From CAWDYA01 sp963806495 (GTDB lineage Bacteria; Acidobacteriota; Polarisedimenticolia; JACPZX01; DASXTC01), in NCBI GenBank assembly GCA_963806495.1, contig CAWDYA010000008.1:620001-684000 (forward strand): 64,000 bases of DNA, written 5' to 3'. Under the pieces are notes generated by a model. It was not told the DNA's origin and ran no database searches. It saw nothing but the letters and a program-made list of their open reading frames with translations. The position numbers were made by a program, and so were the translations under genes. Shown in pieces: positions 17,139-25,615 of the stretch (positions within the stretch are counted from its first letter, which is position 1; each line of letters opens with the position of its first letter).

Positions 17139-18203
17139 TTATGCCCCCACCTGCGAACTCTTCACCGGAGGCGCGATCTCGTCTGCGCTGACGCTCGATC
17201 CATCACCCCCCTTCCTTCCCGCATCGGCATTCGACTCGAACTCTCCGCCGCCGGAATCCAGTCTGAAAACCGCCACTCCGATCTGTCTGCCTTGCGTGAC
17301 ATACACCTTGCCGTTGTCGCCGGACACCAGGTCACGTGGTGTCATGAGCACGAGGTGCCCGTTGGTCCCGTCACCGAACTCGGTGACGAACTGCATCTTG
17401 TCGTCGAACACCAGCACCACACCGCGCAGCCTGTCCGCCACGAAGATATGGCCGTGACCGTCCGCCGCGATGCCCGAGGCGATGCCGAAGGAGCCGGGCA
17501 CCGAGCCGGGCCTGCCGAAGGAGGCGATGGCCCCGTCCGGCGAGAGCACGAACGCCTTGAACTTCGTGGCCATGGTGAACAGGATGTTGCCGTGGGGATC
17601 CACGGCGAAGCCGAACAGGTCGTTGTCGGTCCGCTTGTCGTCCGGGACTCCGGCCAGCGCCGCCAGGTCGTAGGCCCGCTGGAACGCCCCCGTTCGATCG
17701 GCCACCGCCACACGCAGCCCCGGGCCGCTCGCCAGAATGATCTCCCCGTCGTGGTACCCCATCAGATTGGGGACGAACGAGTCGAGTTCTTCGGGCAGCC
17801 CGCTGACCTCGATCGTCCCGACGGGGGCCCCGCGATAGTCGCAGCGGGTGATCTCCCAGTCGGGAAGGCGCCTGCCCGGGATGCTATGCACGGTCAGCAG
17901 GAGGATGTCCCCTCCCTCGTCCACGGCGAGATCGAAGACGGTGCCGTAGCGGGGATCCAGATCGAAACTGTAGATCTCCATCCCCGAGGAGTTGAACAGC
18001 CGGACCGTGTTGCCCAGGGCGGCGTAGACCTCGTCGCGGGGGAGGTCCACGAACAGCTTCACGTCGCTGTACGGAATCGTGCCCGTAAAATCGGACAGGT
18101 CGTAGAGATAATGGACCGACTCCGCCCGGGCGATGCCGGAACCCGAGGAGATCCCGACAAACAGGCAGACGATCAACGCGATATGCGGCACGGATGTACG
18201 CAT
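17139..18203 (-). CDS. Secreted NHL-repeat beta-propeller protein, first gene of the cytochrome cluster
   Basis: The 354-residue protein has a signal peptide (MRTSVPHIALIVCLFVGISS...ARA) and then six-bladed-type repeats: VFDLAVDEGGDILLLTVHS, LFGFAVDPHGNILFTMATK, ASGIAADGHGHIFVADRLRG, PRDLVSGDNGKVYVTQGRQ. The C-terminal tail is polar and disordered. GAGGAG lies 6-7 bases before ATG 18203. An upstream in-frame ATG at 18254 would add residues before the signal peptide and is rejected. It precedes the OmcS-like gene by 71 bases. Genes of this kind flank nanowire cytochrome genes in Geobacter; their part in the process is unproven. It has no haem motif, so it does not itself carry electrons. Confidence 0.85.
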   Translation of the reverse strand: MRTSVPHIALIVCLFVGISSGSGIARAESVHYLYDLSDFTGTIPYSDVKLFVDLPRDEVYAALGNTVRLFNSSGMEIYSFDLDPRYGTVFDLAVDEGGDILLLTVHSIPGRRLPDWEITRCDYRGAPVGTIEVSGLPEELDSFVPNLMGYHDGEIILASGPGLRVAVADRTGAFQRAYDLAALAGVPDDKRTDNDLFGFAVDPHGNILFTMATKFKAFVLSPDGAIASFGRPGSVPGSFGIASGIAADGHGHIFVADRLRGVVLVFDDKMQFVTEFGDGTNGHLVLMTPRDLVSGDNGKVYVTQGRQIGVAVFRLDSGGGEFESNADAGRKGGDGSSVSADEIAPPVKSSQVGA

Positions 18204-18218
18204 GACACTCCTCATCTG

Positions 18219-18234
18219 AGCAAGGCACGTGCCA
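18219..18234 (-). promoter_or_regulatory. Sequence matching the sigma-54 (-24/-12) promoter consensus
   Basis: On the minus strand TGGCACG-TGCC-TTGCT matches the RpoN consensus TGGCACG-N4-TTGCW exactly. The predicted start site, about 12 bases on, would be near 18208, only ~5 bases before ATG 18203 and inside the Shine-Dalgarno sequence. The match could therefore be fortuitous (it contains the palindrome GGCACGTGCC) or drive a nearly leaderless mRNA. Confidence 0.35.
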
Positions 18235-18319
18235 GTGAAGATGATGCCGATCACCGATGCAAATCAATCACTTGGCCGGCTTCCAGGTCCGCCGTGGGCA
18301 CCCATGTCGTGGGTCTCCC

Positions 18320-18332
18320 CACCCAGTGGGTG
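18320..18332. promoter_or_regulatory. Inverted repeat upstream of the cytochrome cluster
   Basis: CACCCA-G-TGGGTG is a perfect 6-bp inverted repeat in the 223-base non-coding stretch (18204-18426) between the Kelch gene's stop and the first gene of the cytochrome run. It lies about 120 bases before that gene's start and could be a regulator site. No good sigma-70 promoter and no riboswitch motif that I recognise (including the cyclic-dinucleotide GEMM class) were found in this stretch. Confidence 0.3.
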
Positions 18333-18426
18333 AAAACACGGATATGTACGGCGGAGAGAGGCTTTTTCGCCACCGGAACATCCATAACAGCCAGAGACCG
18401 CGACACGGGGGTTCAGCTGCCGGGCC

Positions 18427-21400
18427 CTAGGGGCAGCTTCGGCCCTGACGCTGGATGCCGCCCGAGGTCCAGCCGAGGGGCCCCGAACCGCCGGGGCAGG
18501 CGTTTTCGGCCCGGACGAGGTAGTAGAAAATGGTGTTCTGGGGCGGACTGGTGCCATCGAACGCGCCGAGATCGCTGCTGTCGTCGGATTCGATGCAAAC
18601 GGCCCCTCCGGTCCAGTCCCCGCTGGCCGCGGTACGCAGCACATCATAGCGGACGAGGGACCCGCCCGGCACGAGGGGTGCGGCCCAGCTCAGCGCGACG
18701 CCGCCTGTCGCTTCCAGGTCCGGCACCTCGGACGGGACCTCCCAGACGGCCGCGTTGGTGTCGTCGCAGTCGCCGGCACACTCCGAGAGCCCGTCGCCGT
18801 CGTCGTCGGCCTCCATCGTGCCCGCGATCGAGGGCCAGCCTGCGGCGTCGCAGTCGTTGAGCACGCCGTCACACACCTCCGGAGCCCCGGGATGGACCGC
18901 GGGATTGAAGTCATCGCAGTCGCCCGTGCAGGGTGTGTAGCCGTCCAGGTCGTGGTCGGCGGTCTGGCCGAGGGCATAGCGCCCGCCGGTGATGAGAGCC
19001 GACGCCTCGTTCTGCCCGCCCCAGACGATCATGAAACCGCCGGTCCAGACCGCCGAGTGATCATAGCGCGCCACCGGCGCCCCGCCGAGGGCCGTCGACG
19101 ACCACGAATCCGCCTGCGGATCGTAACGGCCGCCCGTCGCGAGCGAAGAGACATCGTCCTGGCCTCCCCAGACAATCATCTCGAGACCGGTCCAGACCGC
19201 CGTTTGGAGCTGGCGGGCCGCGGGGGCGCCGCCGGTGCTCATCGGGCTCCACTGATCTCCCACCGGGTCATAGCGACCGCCCGCACCGGCGACCGTGAAC
19301 CCGTCGGTCCCTCCCCAGACGATCATCCGGCCCGAGCCGAAGATCGAGGTGTGGTTGTACCTCGGGGTCGGGGCTCCCGACGCCGCCACCCCCTGCCACG
19401 CGTCAGCCACCGGGTCGTACCGCCCGCCGTCGGCCAGCGCGACGCCGCTGTAGCCGCCCCAGACGATCATCCGGCTCCCCGTCCAGACCGCCGTGTGGAG
19501 ATAGCGGCCGCTGGGGGCGCCCGCCGTCGTGACCTGTGCCCAGGTGTTGCCCACCGGATCGTAGCGGCCCCCCGTGTTCATGAAGGAGATGTCGGAGCCG
19601 CCCAGATCACCATCCGGCTCCCCGTCCAGACGGCCGTGTGGCCGCGGCGGGCCGTGGGGGCGCCTGTCGTTGTCACCGTGCTCCAGGTATTGGCGATCGG
19701 ATCGTATCTCGCGCCGGTGTTCAGGTAGGAGAAGGACGAGCCGCCCAGATCACCATCCGGCTTCCCGTCCAGACGGCCGTGTGCTGTGCGCGTGCGGCGG
19801 GGGCGCCGGCAGTGGCGGTCGGCGTCCACGAGTCGGTGAGCGGATCGTATCGGCCTCCGGTGCTCAGCACGGACGAGCCGTTCGTCCCTCCCCAGACGAT
19901 CATCAGCGATCCGGTCCAGATCGCCGTGTGGTCGTATCTCCGCGACGGCGGGTTGACGGCGAGCGTCGGGTTCCAGGTGTCGGCGGCGGGGTCGTACCGG
20001 CCTCCCGTGGCGAGCCCCTGGGAGGAGCCGGCGCTGCCGCCCCAGAAGATGACCTGCGAGCCGGTCCAGACCGCCGTGTGCCCGTCCCGGACCGAAGGGG
20101 CGCCCGACGTGCTCATCGGAGACCAGGCGTCGCCGGCCGGATCGTAACGCCCTCCTGTCTGGAGGTAGACCCGATCCGTCGAAGCCGCCCCAGATCACGA
20201 GCCGGCTGCCGGTCCACGAGGCCGCCGCGCCGGTGCGTGCCGATGGTGCGCCGACGGCGGAGAGCGGGGTCCAGGCGTCCGCAACCGGATCGTAGCGCGC
20301 GCCGCCTCCCAGAGGCGCCATGCCGTCATCGCCGCCCCAGATCACCACGCGGCCTCCGGTCCAGGCGGCGACATGATCGACCCGCGCCGTGGGGGCCCCG
20401 GCCGTGGCAATGCCGGACCAGGAGTTCCCGGCGACGTTGTAGCGCCCGCCGGTGGCGAGCGCCGTCGCTCCGTTCGTGCCTCCCCATACCACCATCACCG
20501 AGCCGGTCCAGACCGCCGTGTGCCCGCTGCGCGCCGACGGGGCACCGGAGGTCGCCATGGTGGACCACCGGTTGGCGGCCGGATCGTAGGTGGCCCCGGT
20601 GGCAAAGCTCGAAACACCGTCGGTGCCGCCCCAGATGGCCATCACCGTGCCGGTCCAGACCGCCGTATGTCCGCTGCGTGCCGACGGGGCCTTGTTGGTG
20701 GCGAGCCCCGACCAGGAGTCGGTCGACGGATCGTACGACGCGCCGGTGTCGAGATCCCCCGAGCCGTCCGATCCGCCCCAGACGATCATCCGGCTTCCCG
20801 TCCATACCGCGGTGTGGTCGAAGCGAGGGTCGGGAGCACCGACCGTGGAGGTCGAGCTCCATGAGTCGGTCAGCGGATCGTAGCGGGAGCCGGTGTTGAG
20901 ATAGGCGCCCCCGAAGCCGCCCCACACGATCATCTCGCTGCCGGTCCAGATCGCCGAATGATCGAACCGCGACTCGGGCACGTCGTCGAGCAGACCGTTG
21001 TCCCAGGTATCGTCCGGGTTGCATGGCAGCAGGGCCCCGGCGCCACCCCCCGGGGACACCGCCATGGGCGGGAACGGGGCCGAGGCGTCCGCGACGGCAG
21101 GCTCCGCGTCCGGGTCGAACTGATCGCGGCGACGCAGCCACCAGCCATCCCAGGCGACCCGCGGCTCGCTGTAGACGGCGAGCTGTATCCCTGTCGGTTC
21201 CTCACCGAGCAGGACTTCGATGCGGTATGCCTCGTCCTCCTCCTCGATCGGGCCGACGCTCCCCGGACGCGTCGGAGCCCTCGATCGGCGTTCGGCATAC
21301 GCCCTCGCCGGAAGCTCGATCGACAGCGAGCCGTCCGCCGGACGGGCGTCGCCGCGGCCCCGGCCCGCCGTGACGCGGACGACCTGCCGCCCGGAGTGCG

Positions 21401-21923
21401 GCACGAGCGGGTCCAGGCTGCCGGACACGAGCGCGTCGTGGAGCGCGCGGGCACGCGCGGCGGCCGGCCCATGGATGCGATGGTCGGAGAGAAACGCTTC
21501 CCGCGCGAGCCGGCGCACAAGCACCGGCCGGACGAAACACTCCTGGATGATCAACGGATCATCGTCCAGCGCGGCGTAGATCTCCCTCAGGCGTCCGGGG
21601 AATCTCGTCCGCGCGGCGATGCGCTGCCATTCAGTCTCCAGCATCGCCGCCGTGATCGGTCGACCCCAGACCTCACGCAGCGCTGCGGACAGCGCAAGAT
21701 CGTCACGCACCTTGCGCTCGACGAGCGCGGGCGGCACCGCCTCGAGGAACGTCCGGCCCTCTCCTTCCTGGTGCCCGAAGTAGACCCTCTCGACAGCCGT
21801 CCGGGCGGCGACTCGCTGCGCGTGAGAGACCACCGGTGGTCCCGCGGCTTCCGGTCCGGTGAGCGACGCAGTTGCGGTGAGAACGGACAGCGTCGCCGCG
21901 AGCCGGAGGGATCTGGGGGTCAT
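18427..21923 (-). CDS. Giant secreted Kelch-repeat protein with MopE-like metal-binding and Fn3-like ends, three apparent frameshifts
   Basis: Signal peptide MTPRSLRLAATLSVLTATAS, then a ~270-residue helical N-terminal region, then 14 Kelch-type repeats of about 48 residues (pattern ARxxHTAVWTGSxMIVWGG ... GGRYDPxxDSW). After these come two MopE-like calcium/metal motifs (DHDLDGYTPCTGDCDD and DDDGDGLSECAGDCDD) and a C-terminal Fn3-like domain (VALSWAAP ... YYLVRAENACPG). The frame breaks near 20170, 19745 and 19602. The last two lie at the same place in the repeat, where ATCTGGG-CGGC replaces the expected TGGGGCGGC (one G missing), so they look like homopolymer miscounts. Reading through gives about 1,165 residues. 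Fourteen blades would make two seven-bladed propellers. Likely a secreted or surface protein; partner unknown. Confidence 0.72.
18970..20998 (-). repeat. Fourteen direct repeats of about 145 bp encoding Kelch blades
   Basis: The conserved core in each unit encodes HTAVWTGSxMIVWGG, and on the + strand it appears as a recurring CCGCCCCAGATCACCAT-like block followed by GGTCCAGACGGCCGTGTG-like block. The units differ by 20-40 percent, so this is an old array, but local identity is high enough to confuse assembly. That may explain the frameshifts in the gene. Confidence 0.75.
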
Positions 21924-22014
21924 CGAGACACCGTCCGAGGATGGGGCAGGGTGCCTTCATATACCTGTGAGCGCAGGAGATGTCAAGGAGTGCCGGGAAA
22001 CACGGGAGCCTGGT

Positions 22015-22046
22015 TTGCATTGCCGTGTAGTTTGTGATACAAACTA
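22015..22046 (+). promoter_or_regulatory. Promoter overlapped by an 8-bp palindromic operator
   Basis: TAGTTTGT-GAT-ACAAACTA (22028-22046) is a perfect 8-bp inverted repeat with a 3-base spacer. A sigma-70-type pair overlaps it: TTGCAT (22015-22020), 17-base spacer, TACAAA (22038-22043). It sits 28 bases before the ATG of a two-gene operon whose second gene is a winged-helix regulator, so it is probably that regulator's own operator. Confidence 0.6.
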
Positions 22047-22074
22047 GTTGGTCTCACAACAGGAGGAACCGAAG

Positions 22075-22671
22075 ATGAGAACACAAGCCGGACTCGCATC
22101 GACCGAGGCACGGGTGTTCAGCGCGTACTGGCAGGACGGCCTTCTGGATCTTCTCGCCGGGTCGGCCCTCGTGGCGATCGGCCTCTGCTGGGTTGCCGGA
22201 TTCGTCCTCGCAGTCGTGATCGTGCCGCCCGTGGTGCTGGTGACCTGGCCGATCCTGAGGCAACGTGTCACGGATCCGCGGCTGGGCCAGGTACGCTTCA
22301 ACGCCGGACGACGCCACCGGATGCGGCACGGCCTCATCGCCGTCGCGTCCCTCGGCGTCCTGCTGTTCGGATTCGTCGGGATACGCGTGCTGAAGGGAGG
22401 GACGTCGGAGCTCGTCCGCTGGCTCGCGCCCGGCATCCCCGCACTGCTCCTGGCCGCACTTGCGCTCTCGGCCGCGGAGGCGCTGCGGCTCGTCCGGTTC
22501 GTCGGCTATGCGGCCGTCTTCGTCACCGCCGGACTGGTCGTGGCCGCCCTCGATGCCGATCCGGGATGGGCGATCGCTGTCGCCGGTGCGATCGTTCTGG
22601 GCAACGGCGCGCGGATGCTCCGGCGCTTCCTTCGGGAGTTTCCTCGCCTGCCTGCGGAGATGGATCGGTGA
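22075..22671 (+). CDS. Small integral membrane protein of unknown function
   Basis: The 198-residue protein has about five to six hydrophobic segments, arranged as two pairs and a C-terminal pair: LLDLLAGSALVAIGLCWVAG, VLAVVIVPPVVLVTWPIL, GLIAVASLGVLLFGFVG, GIPALLLAALALSAAEALRL, YAAVFVTAGLVVAAL. A basic loop (RQRVTDPRLGQVRF...RRHRMRHG) lies between. AGGAGG is 8 bases before ATG 22075. The stop overlaps the regulator's GTG by 4 bases (GTGA). Such membrane protein plus winged-helix pairs are common in bacteria and are usually of unknown purpose. No catalytic motif is visible. Confidence 0.8.
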   Translation: MRTQAGLASTEARVFSAYWQDGLLDLLAGSALVAIGLCWVAGFVLAVVIVPPVVLVTWPILRQRVTDPRLGQVRFNAGRRHRMRHGLIAVASLGVLLFGFVGIRVLKGGTSELVRWLAPGIPALLLAALALSAAEALRLVRFVGYAAVFVTAGLVVAALDADPGWAIAVAGAIVLGNGARMLRRFLREFPRLPAEMDR

Positions 22672-22997
22672 CGGTCAGGGCCACCCGGGTCGATGCCGGC
22701 GCGATCGCGTCGCTGGACCGCACGTTGCACGAACCCGTGCGGCTCGGCATCGTCGCGTGTCTCTACGTGGTCGACCAGGCCGACTTCATCTTCCTGCAGA
22801 GTCAGACCGGCATCACGGGCGGGAACCTGTCGTCCCATCTGAAGCGACTCGCGAACGAAGGGTATGTCGACATCCGCAAGGAGTTCGAGGGAGCCAGGCC
22901 ACGCACGTTCCTCTCCCTGACCGCCGACGGACGCGCCCGGTTCGAGACCTACCTCGACACGATCGATCGCATGCTGGGGGCGCTTCGGGCGAAGTAG
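22668..22997 (+). CDS. Winged-helix transcriptional regulator (HTH_34/ArsR-like)
   Basis: The 109-residue protein is a single winged-helix domain: IASLDRTLHEPVRLGIVACL (helix 1), FIFLQSQTGITGGNLSSHLK (helix-turn-helix with recognition helix), RLANEGYVDIRKEFEGARPR (wing) and TFLSLTADGRARFETYLDTI. This matches the small regulators of the HTH_34 group in the MarR/ArsR superfamily. GTG 22668 overlaps the upstream stop. It likely binds the palindrome at 22028-22046 and represses its own operon (inference). No metal-binding cysteines are present. Confidence 0.88.
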   Translation: MTVRATRVDAGAIASLDRTLHEPVRLGIVACLYVVDQADFIFLQSQTGITGGNLSSHLKRLANEGYVDIRKEFEGARPRTFLSLTADGRARFETYLDTIDRMLGALRAK

Positions 22998-23015
22998 GAC
23001 GACGCTGCAGCGGCC

Positions 23016-24392
23016 TCACGGCTCGCCGATCCGCGCTCGCCGGCCGTCCGGCCCACCCCACCCGCGCTTCATGGCGTAGTAGAGCGGGACACCCGCGAGC
23101 ACCACGGCCACGCCGGCGGCCGCGAGCCGGGGCTGCCGGAAGCAGATGTCGCCTGCGACCCCCGTCAGGATCGCCACGAAAGCCGCGGGCAGCCACGGAT
23201 ACCCCGGCATCCGGAACAGGCCGGCGCCGCCCGCGCCTTGCTTCCTGAGAACGAAGAGGCAGGAGGCGGCCACGGTCAGCCCGAGCACATCGGTGAAGAT
23301 GACGTATCCGAGCAGCTTCTCGAACGTCCCGAGCAGGAAGAGCGGGCCGAGCGAGGTAGCGGCGAAGAAGACGAGCCCGCCCGGCTGCGATCCCGTCCGC
23401 GGGTTGGTCCGGCCCAGGACCGCGGGCAGAAGACCGTCCTCCGCCATCGCAAGGTAGGCGCGTGGCAGATGGAGGATCGCCGCGTTGAGGAAGCCGGCGG
23501 CGGACAGGAAGATCGCCAGCGAAACGAACGTCTCGCCCGCACGGCCGAACACCGCGCGCGCGAGGTCGGCGCCCACGAGCGGCGATCCTGCCACCCCTTC
23601 CTGCCCCAGCGTCGTCACGTACGCCACGTTGACCAGCAGGTAGATCGCGGTGACGATCGTCATGCCTCCCACCACACCCAGCGGCAGGTTCCGGCGCGGG
23701 TTCTTCACGTCGCCGCCGAGGTTGATCGTGTTCTGGTATCCCCCGAAGGCGTAGAAGACGGCCACCAGGGCGGCGAGCATCCCGGCGGGGGCGGCACCCG
23801 AGACGGCGTGCGCGGTCACGGCCTCGGGGCGGCCCGAACCGCCCGACAGCAGGAGGCCGGAGGCGGCCAGACCCAGGATCAGGACGATCTTCGCCAGAGA
23901 GAGGAGATTCTGAGCGCGTGCCGCGGCGCGGATGCCCGCGACGTTTAGCAGGATCAGTCCGCCCAGCAGCGCCGCCGCGATGGCGGTGGTCGCCCCGGCC
24001 GGCGGAACACGCCCTCCCCCGAGCCGCAGAAGATACTCGGCGCCGATCACCGCCACACCCGCCGCGCCCGCCGACTCCTTGAGCACCTGCGACCAGTTGA
24101 GCAGGAAGGCCGTCATCGGGCGCCAGCAATGGGCCACGACCCGGTAGTACCCGCCCGCGTGCGGGAAACGGGAGCCGATCTCGGAGAACACGAGAGCTCC
24201 CGTGAGACTCGCGGCGCCGCCAATCGCCCAGGCGGCGAGGGTGCGCCCGGTCGTGCCGGTGGCCGCGGCCACCAGCGCGGGCGTGCGGAAGATACCGATT
24301 CCGACGACGAGGCTCACCACGATCATCGAGGTGTCGAACGCGGAGAGCCTCGCCTCGAGCCGGGGGGAGGCCCCGTCCGGGTCAGCCGGCAC
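23016..24392 (-). CDS. APC-family amino-acid permease
   Basis: The 458-residue protein has about 12 membrane helices. TM1 begins SAFDTSMIVVSLVVGIGIFRTP, the typical APC start with the unwound GIGIF motif. Further helices include GALVFSEIGSRFPHAGGYYRV (TM2 and the GGxYxY-type motif), VAVFYAFGGYQNTINLGGDV (TM6) with NPRRNLPLG after it, and SLAIFLSAAGFLNAAIL (TM8). The substrate is probably an amino acid; which one cannot be told. GTG 24392 was chosen: it gives a normal short N-terminus, whereas the frame open to 24563 is overlapped by the aminotransferase gene. It overlaps that gene's end by 11 bases, so the two are likely co-transcribed and may handle the same substrate. Confidence 0.88.
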   Translation of the reverse strand: MPADPDGASPRLEARLSAFDTSMIVVSLVVGIGIFRTPALVAAATGTTGRTLAAWAIGGAASLTGALVFSEIGSRFPHAGGYYRVVAHCWRPMTAFLLNWSQVLKESAGAAGVAVIGAEYLLRLGGGRVPPAGATTAIAAALLGGLILLNVAGIRAAARAQNLLSLAKIVLILGLAASGLLLSGGSGRPEAVTAHAVSGAAPAGMLAALVAVFYAFGGYQNTINLGGDVKNPRRNLPLGVVGGMTIVTAIYLLVNVAYVTTLGQEGVAGSPLVGADLARAVFGRAGETFVSLAIFLSAAGFLNAAILHLPRAYLAMAEDGLLPAVLGRTNPRTGSQPGGLVFFAATSLGPLFLLGTFEKLLGYVIFTDVLGLTVAASCLFVLRKQGAGGAGLFRMPGYPWLPAAFVAILTGVAGDICFRQPRLAAAGVAVVLAGVPLYYAMKRGWGGPDGRRARIGEP

Positions 24393-25593
24393 GCAGCGCG
24401 ACCGTGAGCAGGGAGGCGAGCCGGCGGTACTGCTCATCGGTGTTGTAGAGCTGCGCGGAGAGACGCACGATCGTGGCGCCGGCCTGCTCCCACGGGAAGA
24501 ACCACGACTCGATGCCGCGCTCGCGGGCCCAGTCGGTGAGTCCGGTGACGTCGAGCCGGGCAACGGGCGATCCCGCCTCGGCCGCCGGCAGCAGCACGGA
24601 CGCGATCGAGCCGATCATCCCATCGGGGCATGCCGGACGGCCGCCCAGCGCGTCCAGCAGGATCCGCCGCGCGTTCAGCGCGAGCCGGTGGTTGTGCTCC
24701 ATCAGGGCCGGCCAGCCGCCCGGCAGAACGCCGGACAGCAGCCTCAGGCACTCCGGGATCGACAGCCACGGCGTCGGGTCGTCCGTTCCCGTCCAGTCCC
24801 ATTCGTCCCGGAAGCGTACGGAGCCGCGCGCCGGATCGTACCCGTGGCTGATCACCGTGGGCCGGATCCGCTCGCGCATGTCGGCCCTCACGTGGAGGAA
24901 CGCCGCCCCCTTGGGGGCGCAGAGCCACTTGTGCGCGTTGGCCGTGTAGCACGCCGCTCCGAGGGCGTCGAGCTCGAGCGGAACCATCCCCAGCGCGTGA
25001 GCGCCGTCGATGATCGACTCCACACCCCGCTCGCGCAGCGCCTCGACCAGGCGATGCACCGGGAAGACCAGCGCGGTGGGGCTGGTGACGTGATCCAGAA
25101 GGGCGACACGGGTGCGCGGCGTCACGGCGGCGAGCACCGGCTCGATCACGTCGTCGTCCCCGGTGATCGGGAACGGAACGCTGGCCGTGACCAGGCGGGC
25201 CCCGCGGCGCGGCGCCACGAAGGCGGCCGCCTTGCGGCAGGCTCCGTAGGCGTGGTCCGTTGCAAGGATCTCGTCGCCGGGTCCGAGTTCCCACGAGGCG
25301 AGCGCCGCGTTGACACCGGTCGTGGCGTTTGCCACGAAGGCGATGCCTTCCGGGTCGGCCCCGACGAACCGCCCCAGGGAGACGCGCGTCTCGGCCATCA
25401 TCCCCGGGAGGCTCCTGAGCATGAAGTCCGCCGGCTCCCGCTCCATCCGGGCGCGCAGGTCCGTCTGGTAGTCGAGCACGGCCTTCGGGCAGGCCCCGAA
25501 GGAGCCGTGATTCAGGTAGAGGACCCCGGGGTCGAGACCCCACAGGCCAGCGTGGGGGCTGCGCAGCGCTGTCGCCGTGCCGTCATCCCTCAT
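24382..25593 (-). CDS. PLP-dependent aminotransferase class V (isopenicillin-N epimerase/cysteine desulfurase-like)
   Basis: The 403-residue protein has the fold-type I PLP layout: LYLNHGSFGACP at the N-terminus, the phosphate-binding region VANATTGVNAALAS, the aspartate of IDGAHALG, and the PLP lysine in NAHKWLCAPKG. The LNHGSFG start and the AHKWLCAPKG motif are typical of the CefD/isopenicillin-N epimerase and EgtE-like group, which act on amino acids by racemisation or C-S lyase chemistry. No beta-lactam or ergothioneine genes are nearby, so the true substrate is open. ATG 25593 has no clear Shine-Dalgarno but a TATAGT -10-like box lies 8 bases upstream, so the mRNA may be leaderless. It is followed directly by the permease. 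Confidence 0.87.
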   Translation of the reverse strand: MRDDGTATALRSPHAGLWGLDPGVLYLNHGSFGACPKAVLDYQTDLRARMEREPADFMLRSLPGMMAETRVSLGRFVGADPEGIAFVANATTGVNAALASWELGPGDEILATDHAYGACRKAAAFVAPRRGARLVTASVPFPITGDDDVIEPVLAAVTPRTRVALLDHVTSPTALVFPVHRLVEALRERGVESIIDGAHALGMVPLELDALGAACYTANAHKWLCAPKGAAFLHVRADMRERIRPTVISHGYDPARGSVRFRDEWDWTGTDDPTPWLSIPECLRLLSGVLPGGWPALMEHNHRLALNARRILLDALGGRPACPDGMIGSIASVLLPAAEAGSPVARLDVTGLTDWARERGIESWFFPWEQAGATIVRLSAQLYNTDEQYRRLASLLTVALRAG

Positions 25594-25615
25594 GGAGGGC
25601 CACTATACCGGATCT

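Noticed and set aside
18204..18426. Possible cyclic-dinucleotide (GEMM) riboswitch before the cytochrome cluster, as in some Geobacter cytochrome genes
   Set aside because: The conserved GEMM core sequences are absent; only short inverted repeats are present.
18970..20998. CRISPR-like array suggested by the regular repeats
   Set aside because: The repeats are about 145 bp, diverged and encode Kelch blades; there are no spacers and no cas genes.
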